Origin: a virus
IMG/VR virus record: IMGVR_UViG_3300043595_000059
Span: 1 to 35,521 of that record
Direction: 5' to 3' (one strand)
Length of the DNA: 35,521 bases
Shown here: piece by piece, positions 20,042 to 27,864 of the stretch
Layout: every line of letters begins with the position of its first letter
Position numbering within the stretch: the first letter of the stretch is position 1
Made by a program: the position numbers and the translations under genes
The notes under the pieces: generated by a model
What the model was told of the DNA's origin: nothing
Seen by the model: the letters and a program-made list of their open reading frames with translations, nothing else
Databases searched by the model: none

Positions 20042-22710
20042 CGGTCGCGCCTCGTCGTGTGCGCCCAGCCGAGCTTCGCGTTGATCGCGCCGACGACCTC
20101 GTCGGCGTTGGCGTTGGCCACGGCGGTCACCTCGAGGTGCTGGATCGTGTAGCCGCCGGTGCCGGTCGGTGACAGTCCGGCGTTCATCCGGGCCAGGTCC
20201 CGGGTCCCCCACTTCTTGACGGCGGACTTCTGGAAGTAGAACTCACCGGGGGTGGCCATGACGGGGACGGTGTCGCGGTTCCCGGTGCCGGGGATGATCC
20301 CGCCACCGGCCCGACGCATCCCGCCCTCGACCGCGAGGCCACCCGTGCCGCGGTCGGTGTTGTTCGTCGATTCCTTCTTCGCCTCGTCACCCCATTTGCG
20401 TGCCGCCTCGGCGCCCTTCTCCATCTGTTCAGCGATGCTGTCGAGCTGCAATTTCCGGGCGACCTGGGCGGCCAGGTCCAACAGATCGGCCACCATGTCG
20501 CCGACGGTCTGCAGCACCTTGGCCATGATCCCCGGGAGCAGATCGAACGCCGTCTTGGCGGCAGCGACCATCCCGTCCCAGATCGGCGACACCTTGTCGC
20601 GGACGAAGTCGATGACCTTCTGCAGGATCGGCTCGACGAACTCCCACGCCCCGGTCACCGCGTCCTTCACCCCCTGGAAGGCGCCGGCCACGACCCCCCA
20701 CAGTTCGTTGAAGATCGGGATGAGGATCTCGTTGAAGAACAAGGTGAGCCGGTCGAAGATCGGCTTGATCCCGATCTCCCAGGCGTCCTTGATGACCGCC
20801 ACGATGATCGGGAACACGATGTCGACGATGATGTTTTTGAGGAACATGAACACCGGGATCAGCACCCCGGTGATGAACCCGGAGATGAATCCGAAGATCG
20901 GCAGGAGGACGGTCTCCCAGACCGACTGGACGATCCCTTGGATGAACCCGAAGGCGTCTCGCACCGCCGGCCACAGGGTCTCCATGAAGAACCCGGCCAG
21001 CGCCGTGATGGCCGGGAGGAGGGTGTCGTTCCAGAAGTCGACGAGCCGCCGGAAGATCGCCATGGCGACGTCACGGATGAACCCGACGACGGTGTCGACG
21101 ACGTTGCGGAACGTCTCGAACTTCTTGTAGGCGAAGACCAGCAGGAGCGGTATGGCGGCGATCGGCGCCACGATGGCGAGGAGGATGAACTTGAACCGGA
21201 AGGCGATCGCGATCACGCCCTTGATGACGTCGAACGTCTTGGCGATGACCTTCCGGAAGAACTCCGACTTCTGGTACGCCCAGATGAACCCGCCGGCGAG
21301 CAGGATGAGCGGGGCGAGCGGCAGGAGGATCACCGTCGCCAGGCCGATCAGGATCGGTTTCACGTAATCCTTGATGAACCCGGTCACCTCTTTGATGACC
21401 GGGAGCACGTCGTCCTGGAACACCTTCGCGGCGGCGGCGGCGCCCTCGCCGAGGTCGGTGAAGAACGACCCCTCACCGCCCTCACCCTTGAGCCCGGCGA
21501 CGAACGACCCGATCACCTCCTGAATCCCAGGGATGGCGACGTCCTTGACGTAGTCGTACGCGGACCGGGCGGTGTCTCCGAAGGCACCGAAGAACCCGGT
21601 GCTGTCCTCGCCGGTGAACCCGCCGATGAGACCGTCGATCGCTTCGGTGACCCTGGGGATCAGGGTGTCGGTCACGAACGCGGCGAGGTCTCGGCCGACG
21701 TCGAGGACGTTGCTGAGGAACCCGACGACCGGTTCGAGCCGGACCCGGAGGTCGCTGAACGCCTCGCCGGCGCGGTCGACGAACCCGGGGAGGTGGTCGC
21801 CCAGCCAGGTGGCGACCTTGTCGACGACCGGTAGCAGCTTCTCGCCGAGCTTCTCCTGGAGGTCACCGACGACCACCTTCAGCCGGTCCATCGGGGTCGC
21901 CGCCGCAGCGGCGGCGCCACCGAACTGGTCGCCGACCTCGCCCAGGATGATCTTCTGAGCGCCGAGCACATCCCCGGATTCGGTGAGCACCCGGATCTGT
22001 TCCTTCTGCTGCTCGGTGAACGACACACCGACCCGCGACAGCGCCCCGACACCCTTGATCGGGTCGTTGAGCGCCTTGCCGAGCTGCATCGACGACGACG
22101 CCATGTCCTGGCCGAGCGCCACCGACATGTCGTTGGCGAGGCCGAGGGTCTGGGTGAACACGTCGTTGCCTTCGCCGGTCTCGTCCTTCAGGTTCTTGAA
22201 GGTGAGGAGCAGGTTGGCGCCGGACTGGATGACCTCGTCATCGACGCCGGTCTTCTTCGCCAGAGCGCCGGCCATGTCACCGATCTGTTCGGCCGACAAC
22301 TTGGCGGCGCCACCGGTGGTCTTGATGACCTGCTCGGTGAGCGCGGCGATCTTGCGGGACTCCGCGGCGGCGGCGAACACGTCCTTGACCTGACCGAGGA
22401 TGAGGGCGCCGGCGGCGACCGGGGCGACGAGACTCCCGGCCCGACCGAACGCGGACGAGAACCCGGACCCGGCCCGCTTGCCGGCCTGGTCCCCGATGTG
22501 CCCGGCCTCCTTGACGAACCGGCCCTTCGCGTCTCGGAGCTTCCCGGCGGCGTCACGCTTGAGCCCGTCGGCCAGTCCTTCACCGAGGACCTGGCCGCCG
22601 TGCCGTCCGGCCTTGTCGACGATCTCGCCGAGCTCACGTGAGATCGCGGACGCCCCACCTTTGAACGACGGGACCAGGCTGATGTACGCGGTCGCCAGCT
22701 CGGTCGCCAT
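20038..22710 (-). CDS. Tape measure protein
   Basis: 890 residues, ATG 22710 with AGGAGGTGA four bases before the start. The N-terminus LATAYISLVPSFKGGASAIS is the usual actinophage tape-measure opening. It continues as a helical chain with a phage-tail TP901-type segment and several hydrophobic stretches in the middle (about 440-560: IGLATVILLPLAPLILLAGG, then FKFILLAIVAPIAAIPLLLV). It ends in a Gly-rich segment typical for the family. The length sets tail length; about 890 residues suggests roughly 130 nm. Longest gene in the window. Confidence 0.92.
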   Translation of the reverse strand: MATELATAYISLVPSFKGGASAISRELGEIVDKAGRHGGQVLGEGLADGLKRDAAGKLRDAKGRFVKEAGHIGDQAGKRAGSGFSSAFGRAGSLVAPVAAGALILGQVKDVFAAAAESRKIAALTEQVIKTTGGAAKLSAEQIGDMAGALAKKTGVDDEVIQSGANLLLTFKNLKDETGEGNDVFTQTLGLANDMSVALGQDMASSSMQLGKALNDPIKGVGALSRVGVSFTEQQKEQIRVLTESGDVLGAQKIILGEVGDQFGGAAAAAATPMDRLKVVVGDLQEKLGEKLLPVVDKVATWLGDHLPGFVDRAGEAFSDLRVRLEPVVGFLSNVLDVGRDLAAFVTDTLIPRVTEAIDGLIGGFTGEDSTGFFGAFGDTARSAYDYVKDVAIPGIQEVIGSFVAGLKGEGGEGSFFTDLGEGAAAAAKVFQDDVLPVIKEVTGFIKDYVKPILIGLATVILLPLAPLILLAGGFIWAYQKSEFFRKVIAKTFDVIKGVIAIAFRFKFILLAIVAPIAAIPLLLVFAYKKFETFRNVVDTVVGFIRDVAMAIFRRLVDFWNDTLLPAITALAGFFMETLWPAVRDAFGFIQGIVQSVWETVLLPIFGFISGFITGVLIPVFMFLKNIIVDIVFPIIVAVIKDAWEIGIKPIFDRLTLFFNEILIPIFNELWGVVAGAFQGVKDAVTGAWEFVEPILQKVIDFVRDKVSPIWDGMVAAAKTAFDLLPGIMAKVLQTVGDMVADLLDLAAQVARKLQLDSIAEQMEKGAEAARKWGDEAKKESTNNTDRGTGGLAVEGGMRRAGGGIIPGTGNRDTVPVMATPGEFYFQKSAVKKWGTRDLARMNAGLSPTGTGGYTIQHLEVTAVANANADEVVGAINAKLGWAHTTRRDR

Positions 22711-22732
22711 CGGTCACCTCCTCAGGAAGGGT

Positions 22733-23457
22733 TCAGGTGCGGGGCTTGCGGGCGTCGATCAACGCACGGGCCTGGGTGGGAGTGACCTTTGAGACGTCAC
22801 CGGTGCGGGTCACGGCGGACTTCACGCCGGGCCGTGGGATCGGCTTCGGGCGGTCCTTGCGCTTCCCACCGCCGCGCTGCCAGTTCGCCAACGCCAACTG
22901 GTCGACGGTGAGCGCGGCGAGGTGCCGGTCCATCGTCCACACCGCCTCGGCACCGTTCAGGGACCGCCACGTCGCGGCGTCTTCGGGGAGCTGGCGGAGC
23001 AGCCGGCCGAGCCGACCCCACGGGAGCCGGGGGCCCTCGAGATCGGCGAACAGGTTGAGCCCGTAGAACCGTTGCAGGTCGGCCTCGACGGCCTCCTCGT
23101 GCTCGGTCAGGAACTCGAGGAGGCCCCGGATTCCCCCGGGTCGGCACCTTGCGCCGACGCGGCCTTGCCCCGTTCCTTGGCTGCCTCACCGATGATCGAC
23201 AGGAGCAGGATGGCGGACCCGCCGGCGTCGACGAACTCGTCGTAGTCGTCGCCCATCAGCATCCGGGCCTGGTCGACGATCTGCTCCGGGGACTGCTCGA
23301 GCTTGATGAACTCGGAGTAGACGTCGTCGGACATCATCTCCGGGGGGAGGATCACGAACGTCTTCGTGCCGGCCTCGATCCGGACGGCGCCCTCCTCGGC
23401 CTTCTTCGCCTTGAAGTCGGTGAGATTGACCGGCGGCATCTTGTAACGCTGCGACAT
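22733..23457 (-). CDS. Tail assembly chaperone, frameshift product (gpG-T type)
   Basis: Fusion of the 116-residue frame (23457-23107) with the -1 frame down to 22733, about 241 residues. The -1 frame is open with strong coding bias (LLEFLTEHEEAVEADLQRFY, then LNGAEAVWTMDRHLAALTVD), has no good start of its own before the join, and crosses GGGGGAA just before the zero-frame stop. The G/G-T pair lies between major tail protein and tape measure, as in lambda and nearly all siphoviruses. It guides tail-tube polymerisation on the tape measure and is absent from mature virions. Confidence 0.85.
23107..23457 (-). CDS. Tail assembly chaperone, zero-frame product (gpG type)
   Basis: 116 residues, ATG 23457 (AAGGA 11 bases upstream; ATG 23439 is a second option). 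It has the small acidic helical form common to gpG proteins (NLTDFKAKKAEEGAVRIEAG, then SEFIKLEQSPEQIVDQARML) and a short Ser-rich tail after the slip site. Made in excess over the fusion protein. Confidence 0.85.
   Translation of the reverse strand: MSQRYKMPPVNLTDFKAKKAEEGAVRIEAGTKTFVILPPEMMSDDVYSEFIKLEQSPEQIVDQARMLMGDDYDEFVDAGGSAILLLSIIGEAAKERGKAASAQGADPGESGASSSS
23131..23137 (-). promoter_or_regulatory. -1 frameshift slippery site GGGGGAA
   Basis: In the zero frame this reads CCG GGG GAA. A shift of one base back lets the Gly tRNA re-pair perfectly on GGG. It precedes the zero-frame stop at 23107 by 22 bases. It is a mild variant of the GGGAAAG and GGGGAAA sites known from lambda and mycobacteriophages. 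Confidence 0.7.
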
Positions 23458-23547
23458 GGGATCGGGTGTCCTTGTGGGTGAGCGGGTTGGGTGGAACACG
23501 GGGGTGGGCCGGTCACCCGCTCGGGGCCGGTCCACCCCCGCGACTAG

Positions 23548-24111
23548 CTACGGGCCGACGGGGAGCCCGTCGAGCACGGAGTAGGTCTTGTTGGCGATCA
23601 CACCGTCGACACCCGGGTACGCGGTGATGCTGAGGGAGTACGAGACGGCGGCGTCGTTGACGTAGTTGATCTCGCCCCGTTCGGTGACCTCACCGAGGCC
23701 GACGGTCCAGCGGACGAACTTGTCGCCGTCGATCACGTCGAACCCGAAGGCGCGTCGTCCACCGGTCGGGCCCTTGATCGCGATCGTCGCGGGGCCGTCA
23801 CCGGTGCCGGTCACCTCGGACCCGGGGTAGTACAGGCCGAGCCCGGCCACTGTCGTCTCCAGCAGGGTGATGCTGTAGACGGTCTTGGAGCCGGTGATCA
23901 TCTCGCGGACGGTGTCGCCGTTCTGCCACGCCTTGATCTCGGACCGTTCGTCGTTGGGTGCCTCGACGATCCCGGACTCATCCAGGTAGCCGAGGTCGAC
24001 CCAGGCGGCGGCCCACGCAACTTCGGCGTCGACGGGTGGTGCCGTCCCGACAGGGGCGACGTAGACCGCACCGGTCAGAGCGACCAGGACGTTTTCAGAG
24101 TTCAGTGCCAT
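23548..24111 (-). CDS. Major tail protein
   Basis: 187 residues, ATG 24111 with TAGGAG five bases upstream. Beta-rich tube protein: NSENVLVALTGAVYVAPVGT, then WVDLGYLDESGIVEAPNDER and KAWQNGDTVREMITGSKTVY with a C-terminal YSLSITAYPG. This pattern is that of siphovirus tube proteins. A stem-loop precedes it. Confidence 0.85.
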   Translation of the reverse strand: MALNSENVLVALTGAVYVAPVGTAPPVDAEVAWAAAWVDLGYLDESGIVEAPNDERSEIKAWQNGDTVREMITGSKTVYSITLLETTVAGLGLYYPGSEVTGTGDGPATIAIKGPTGGRRAFGFDVIDGDKFVRWTVGLGEVTERGEINYVNDAAVSYSLSITAYPGVDGVIANKTYSVLDGLPVGP

Positions 24112-24130
24112 GTCCGCTCCTACGCGGTTA

Positions 24131-24151
24131 AGCCACCCCGTCGGGGTGGCT
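24131..24151 (-). terminator. Stem-loop upstream of major tail gene
   Basis: AGCCACCCC, three bases, GGGGTGGCT: nine perfect G/C-rich pairs in the 94-base gap between tail terminator and major tail genes. No T-run. It may partly end upstream transcripts or protect the 5' end of the highly expressed tail message. Confidence 0.5.
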
Positions 24152-24205
24152 GGTGGGTGTGTGAGCGGGTTGGGGCGACCGGAGGTGAGGGCCGGTCGGG
24201 GAGAC

Positions 24206-24625
24206 TTAGGGGCGCCGGATCCGGACGAGGAGCTCGGCGGTGAACGTCACCCGCGACTGGGTGGAGACCGGGTCGGGGAGATCAACGGGGGCGCCGGCCT
24301 CGACCACCCGGTACACCTGGACGCCGCCGTGGACGGCGCCCTGGGCGGCGTGGAGACAGGCCCGTGCGTTCTGGGCGAGGTCGTGGGCGGCGGCGACGTT
24401 CCCGGCCCACGCCTCCACCGCGATGCTGGCGCGGTCAGTGACGGGAAGGGCGGGGTCACGGCCAGGGCCACCGAGCAGCCGGACGGTCACGAACGACGCC
24501 GGCCGGGGACTGGGGACGGCGCGGTGGACGGGAACGGCGGTCTGGTCCGGGATCGTGGGGAGCTGGGTGCGGAGCCAGACGCAGACGAGGGCGACGACGT
24601 CGGGGGCGACGAGCAGCTCGGCCAT
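24206..24625 (-). CDS. Tail terminator protein
   Basis: 139 residues, ATG 24625 (TGATG overlap). LLVAPDVVALVCVWLRTQLP opening, middle SFVTVRLLGGPGRD and TDRASIAVEAWAGNVAAAHD, and a C-terminal TQSRVTFTAELLVRIR strand fit the tail-terminator (gpU-like) proteins of actinophages. Position between neck and major tail protein agrees. Confidence 0.7.
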   Translation of the reverse strand: MAELLVAPDVVALVCVWLRTQLPTIPDQTAVPVHRAVPSPRPASFVTVRLLGGPGRDPALPVTDRASIAVEAWAGNVAAAHDLAQNARACLHAAQGAVHGGVQVYRVVEAGAPVDLPDPVSTQSRVTFTAELLVRIRRP

Positions 24626-24870
24626 CAGGCACCGGCCCGCAACGACGACGACAGGCGCCGGGTGGTGGCTTCGGCGTGCTTCGCCTCGTAGGTGGCGGTG
24701 ATCACCGACGCCCGGGCCCGGGTCCGGCCGACCATCGACGAGGCTTCCATACCGGGACCGGCGGCCTTGGCGATCCGCTGCGCACGGGCCAGCAGGTCGG
24801 CCTGGACCTTGGGTGACTTCAAGATGGCGTCGATCATTCGGGACACCTCGACCGACACGTTCTTCGCCAT
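24625..24870 (-). CDS. HK97 gp10-like neck protein (small)
   Basis: 81 residues, ATG 24870 (TGATG overlap). A helical start (SRMIDAILKSPKVQADLLAR) and the ATYEAKHAEATTRRLSSSL end resemble the HK97 gp10 family of head-tail joining proteins, though shorter than usual (about 110). Called mainly by position. Confidence 0.55.
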   Translation of the reverse strand: MAKNVSVEVSRMIDAILKSPKVQADLLARAQRIAKAAGPGMEASSMVGRTRARASVITATYEAKHAEATTRRLSSSLRAGA

Positions 24871-25199
24871 CAGCCGGTGACCTCCTCGAGCGGTGCGACG
24901 ACACCCTTGGTGGTCGCCGAGTACGGGTTGGTCCACACCGCGGGGACGCCGCCGACGGTGAACGTCCGGCCCCGGATCACGACCCGGTCGGTCGCGTTCA
25001 GGTCGGCGCCAGGAGGCAGGTACAGGGTGGGTCGGGTGATGACGGCGGTGCGCCCGTCGAGCACCTCGGAGGTGCCGCCCGGGTCGAACGCGGCGCCCCG
25101 GATCCGGTGTGTCACAGACGTGCCGTACACCCACTCGTCGTTGCCGTAGCGGTCGGTGACAACGGTGGGTCGGATCACCCCGACGGTCTCGCCGATCAT
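24870..25199 (-). CDS. Head-tail stopper
   Basis: 109 residues, ATG 25199 (ATGA overlap). A small beta protein with GVIRPTVVTDRYGNDEWVYG, then RTAVITRPTLYLPPGADLNA and VVIRGRTFTVGGVPAVW, typical of SPP1 gp16-like head closure proteins. It seals the portal channel and joins the tail. Confidence 0.7.
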   Translation of the reverse strand: MIGETVGVIRPTVVTDRYGNDEWVYGTSVTHRIRGAAFDPGGTSEVLDGRTAVITRPTLYLPPGADLNATDRVVIRGRTFTVGGVPAVWTNPYSATTKGVVAPLEEVTG

Positions 25200-25672
25200 G
25201 GCGCGACCTCGTCCGGGCCGATCTCCCACAACGGGAACCCGGCGATGTCCGCACCGCACGAGCAGTAGTTCGCCCCGAACACCAGCGAACAGACGTCGGC
25301 GTGCATCGCCCAGAACCCGAAGACGGTGTCGACGTGGAACGCACCCGACGGGGCCGAGGCGCACAGTTTCTTCAGGTCGTCGAGCTCGGCACCGGTGAAC
25401 ATGCCGCGCCGGGCGACCCGGGTATCGACCGTCGCCGAGAACGGCCCGGTCAGCTCCTGAGTGAACGCCCCCGACCCGACGTCGTTCCAGCGCAGGATCG
25501 CCGCCCGGATGATCGCCTTCGCCGCCGCCGCGTGCACGAACGTGTCCTCGAGGATGCAGGGGGCGTACAACGCTGCCGTCGCCATCGCGTCGTCGATCAT
25601 CGCTTGGGCCTTCATCGGTTCGATGCAGGCGAACGGGGTCAGATCGTCGATGGTGAAGGCGACGGCAGGCAT
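25196..25672 (-). CDS. Head-tail connector/adaptor
   Basis: 158 residues, ATG 25672 with AGGGAG seven bases upstream. An N-terminal helical domain (FTIDDLTPFACIEPMKAQAM then ILRWNDVGSGAFTQELTGPF) fits gp6/gp15-type adaptors. Odd feature: the C-terminal third is rich in Cys (CSLVFGANYCSCGADIAG), which may bind metal or stabilise the ring; the rest is as expected for an adaptor. Confidence 0.65.
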   Translation of the reverse strand: MPAVAFTIDDLTPFACIEPMKAQAMIDDAMATAALYAPCILEDTFVHAAAAKAIIRAAILRWNDVGSGAFTQELTGPFSATVDTRVARRGMFTGAELDDLKKLCASAPSGAFHVDTVFGFWAMHADVCSLVFGANYCSCGADIAGFPLWEIGPDEVAP

Positions 25673-25685
25673 TGGACGACTCCCT

Positions 25686-25862
25686 CTACTTCTTGCCGGA
25701 CTTGCCGGCGGACTTGCCGGGCGAGGACGGCACCGGTTCGGTGTCGTCGGCCTTGCTGCTGGCCGGTGCCTTCCCGGTGGTGTAGCCGCGGGCGGTGAGC
25801 GCCGCGACCTTGCCGTCGTCGACGGACACCACGGCACCGTTGGGTGCGGTCAGGCGGGCCAT
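25686..25862 (-). CDS. 58-residue head-associated protein
   Basis: ATG 25862 overlaps the capsid stop (TGATG); stop TAG at 25686. N-terminal fold ARLTAPNGAVVSVDDGKVAA then LTARGYTT, then a Lys/Ser/Pro-rich tail ending GKSAGKSGKK. Small proteins of this type directly follow the capsid gene in many actinophages; role unknown. Confidence 0.65.
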   Translation of the reverse strand: MARLTAPNGAVVSVDDGKVAALTARGYTTGKAPASSKADDTEPVPSSPGKSAGKSGKK

Positions 25863-26755
25863 CAGACGGCGTCGACGATCTTGGCGAAGGCGTTGAGGTT
25901 GGCGATGCCCCAGCCGTAGACGACCTCGGCCCGGAACGCGACCTGGTTGTTGCGCTTCAGGTCACCCTGGCCGTCGGGGTCGCCGTAGTCGATGCGGTGC
26001 AGCCCGATGTTGCGCTGGATCCCCCAGCGGACGGCGGAGAAGTCACCGACGAACGCCTTGATGTCGGTGTCCACGGCGGCGACACCGACGGCGCCGACGG
26101 TCCGGTTGACCGACGCACGGTGACCGTCGAGATCCGAGACGGAGTTGGTGAGCCGGAAGTCCGGGTACACCTTCATCTCGGTGGTCTCGTTCCGGAACGA
26201 CGAGAACGCCGACGCGAACGACGGGTCGAGCGCGGCGTCGGACGGGACGAACCCGTCGGCGAGGATGAGCCCGTCGGCGGTGTCGAGGTAGGTGTACGGG
26301 GCGGCGGCGGCGACCTCGACCGAGTTGGTGGTGTCGGACAGAGACGTGGCCATCGCGGCGACGGCGGCGCCACCGGTCGGGTTGATCCCGTGGAACACCC
26401 CGTAGTCCAGGGCCCGCGACAGGGCCGGCTGGATCAGGTCGAGGATCGACTGGACGACACCCATCTGGTAGTCGGCGTCGGCCCACAGGACCTCTTCGGT
26501 GAACCGGACGGTCTTGTGGAACTTGAACGGGGTCACCGTCTGCGCGGTCTGCGTGTACTCGGTCGGGCCCTTGTTGGCGCCCTCACCGACGTACTCGGCC
26601 TCACCGATGTCGAACGTCATCGACGTCCCGGCACCGAACTTCATGGGGATTGCGGCGGACAGGAGGGCAACGGACGAACCGTCGGCCACCCGACCCAGCC
26701 ACGGATCGAGGATCTGAGCAGGAAGGTTCAGATCGCCAGTGTCGAGAACAGCCAT
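25862..26755 (-). CDS. Major capsid protein, HK97 fold
   Basis: 297 residues, ATG 26755 with AAGGAG six bases upstream. LPAQILDPWLGRVADGSSVA opening, E-loop region around YVGEGANKGPTEY, then the long spine helix (LDLIQPALSRALDYGVFHGI) and P-domain with FRNETTEMKVYPDFRLTNSV and a final NNQVAFRAEVVYGWGIAN. This is the standard order of HK97-fold capsids. No long N-terminal delta domain, consistent with the separate scaffold protein just upstream. Confidence 0.9.
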   Translation of the reverse strand: MAVLDTGDLNLPAQILDPWLGRVADGSSVALLSAAIPMKFGAGTSMTFDIGEAEYVGEGANKGPTEYTQTAQTVTPFKFHKTVRFTEEVLWADADYQMGVVQSILDLIQPALSRALDYGVFHGINPTGGAAVAAMATSLSDTTNSVEVAAAAPYTYLDTADGLILADGFVPSDAALDPSFASAFSSFRNETTEMKVYPDFRLTNSVSDLDGHRASVNRTVGAVGVAAVDTDIKAFVGDFSAVRWGIQRNIGLHRIDYGDPDGQGDLKRNNQVAFRAEVVYGWGIANLNAFAKIVDAV

Positions 26756-26770
26756 AACGGCTCCTTGGAG

Positions 26771-27253
26771 TTATGCCCGGGGGGCGAACAGATGCTCCGT
26801 GAACTCACGGAGCCCGTCGCCCTGGGCGGGTGCGGTGGATGTCCCCTCGCGGGGAACGTGGTTGCCGGCCTTCTTCTTCTCGGCGGTCCGGTCGGTGAGC
26901 CGTTTCGCCTGTCGGGTCAACGTCTCTTCGTCGGTCCCGGTGAGGAACAGGTCGGCGTCCTCTTCGGACACCTCGAACTTGGCGGCGATCTTGAACCGGA
27001 GCGCGTCGGCGCGGGCCATGGTGGCTTCACGTTCGAGCGCGGACAGCCGTTCGGCTGCCTTCTCCGCTTCGGTCTTGTTCGCGGCCTCGATCACGGCGAG
27101 CTGCTCGGCGGCCTTGGCGTTCGCCTTGGCTTCCGTGCGGTACTTCGCGGCCTCGGCCCGGAGCTTCTTGACGTAGTCGACGTCGAAGGTTTCCGGGGTG
27201 TCGGTGCCCTCCTGGGGTGCCGGATCGGGTTCGGGGGTGTTCGTGTCGGACAT
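26771..27253 (-). CDS. Scaffolding protein
   Basis: 160 residues, ATG 27253 with AGGAGG upstream. Acidic Pro-rich start, then a long coiled coil (VDYVKKLRAEAAKYRTEAKA, then AAEQLAVIEAANKTEAEKAA) and a short basic C-terminus. It lies directly before the capsid gene. Typical of phage scaffolds that guide procapsid assembly and leave. Confidence 0.8.
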   Translation of the reverse strand: MSDTNTPEPDPAPQEGTDTPETFDVDYVKKLRAEAAKYRTEAKANAKAAEQLAVIEAANKTEAEKAAERLSALEREATMARADALRFKIAAKFEVSEEDADLFLTGTDEETLTRQAKRLTDRTAEKKKAGNHVPREGTSTAPAQGDGLREFTEHLFAPRA

Positions 27254-27306
27254 GGGTGGTGCACCCTCCTGGGGTTGATTGCACCCGCCATCGGGGCGGG
27301 AGGAGA

Positions 27307-27864
27307 TCAGTCGAACCGGGGCGCTGCGACGCACAGGCAGTGGTCGTGGCTCCCGAAGTCGGGGCCGGTGTGTTCACCGGCCAGGTCCTGGCAGAAGTCG
27401 CAGCTGCCACCGGAGACGACCCGTTCCCAACCTGGGGAACGGCGGTCCTCGGTGGACGACTGGGTGATCGTGTACCGGTCGGCGTCAGCAATGATCCGGG
27501 TCAGGCCCCCGGCGGTGTTCGAGAACGCCGACCGGAAGTCCGGGTCGGCGGCGAACAGGGCACCGACCCCCCAGCGGACCAGGATGTCGGCACGTTCCTC
27601 GCCCGGGAGCTCTGCGGGGATGGCGGTGAACCGTGGCCCACGGAGCCCTTCGGCGTCTCGGAGGTCGTCGTACCAGTCGGCAGCCAGGGTCGCGGCCGCG
27701 GAGCCGTAGGCGGCGATCAGGGCAGGCATGACGGCCAGCAGGGCGTCCCGGGCGGACTCGGGGTCGGTGTAGCGGTCGAACAGCACCTGGAGGTCGCGTT
27801 GGGCGAGCCGGACCAGTTCTTTGAGGTCACGGCGGTGCGCTACCGCCTGGGTCCTAGACGCCAC
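27307..27864 (-). CDS. MuF-like minor head protein (VG15 type)
   Basis: 185 residues from GTG 27864, which overlaps the portal stop by 11 bases; no better start is present. An N-terminal helical domain (DLKELVRLAQRDLQVLFDRY) and the diagnostic C-terminal motif CDFCQDLAGEHTGPDFGSHD then HCLCVAAPRF. The Cys/His pattern fits the MuF/VG15 family, proteins injected with or lining the portal in many phages. A metal site is likely. Confidence 0.75.
   Translation of the reverse strand: MASRTQAVAHRRDLKELVRLAQRDLQVLFDRYTDPESARDALLAVMPALIAAYGSAAATLAADWYDDLRDAEGLRGPRFTAIPAELPGEERADILVRWGVGALFAADPDFRSAFSNTAGGLTRIIADADRYTITQSSTEDRRSPGWERVVSGGSCDFCQDLAGEHTGPDFGSHDHCLCVAAPRFD

Noticed and set aside
24131-24151. 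Classic rho-independent terminator
   Set aside because: The stem is strong but no T-run follows, so it is listed only as a terminator-like stem-loop.
27275-27300. Hairpin between MuF-like and scaffold genes
   Set aside because: Only six pairs with a G/C-rich background; not enough to claim a function.
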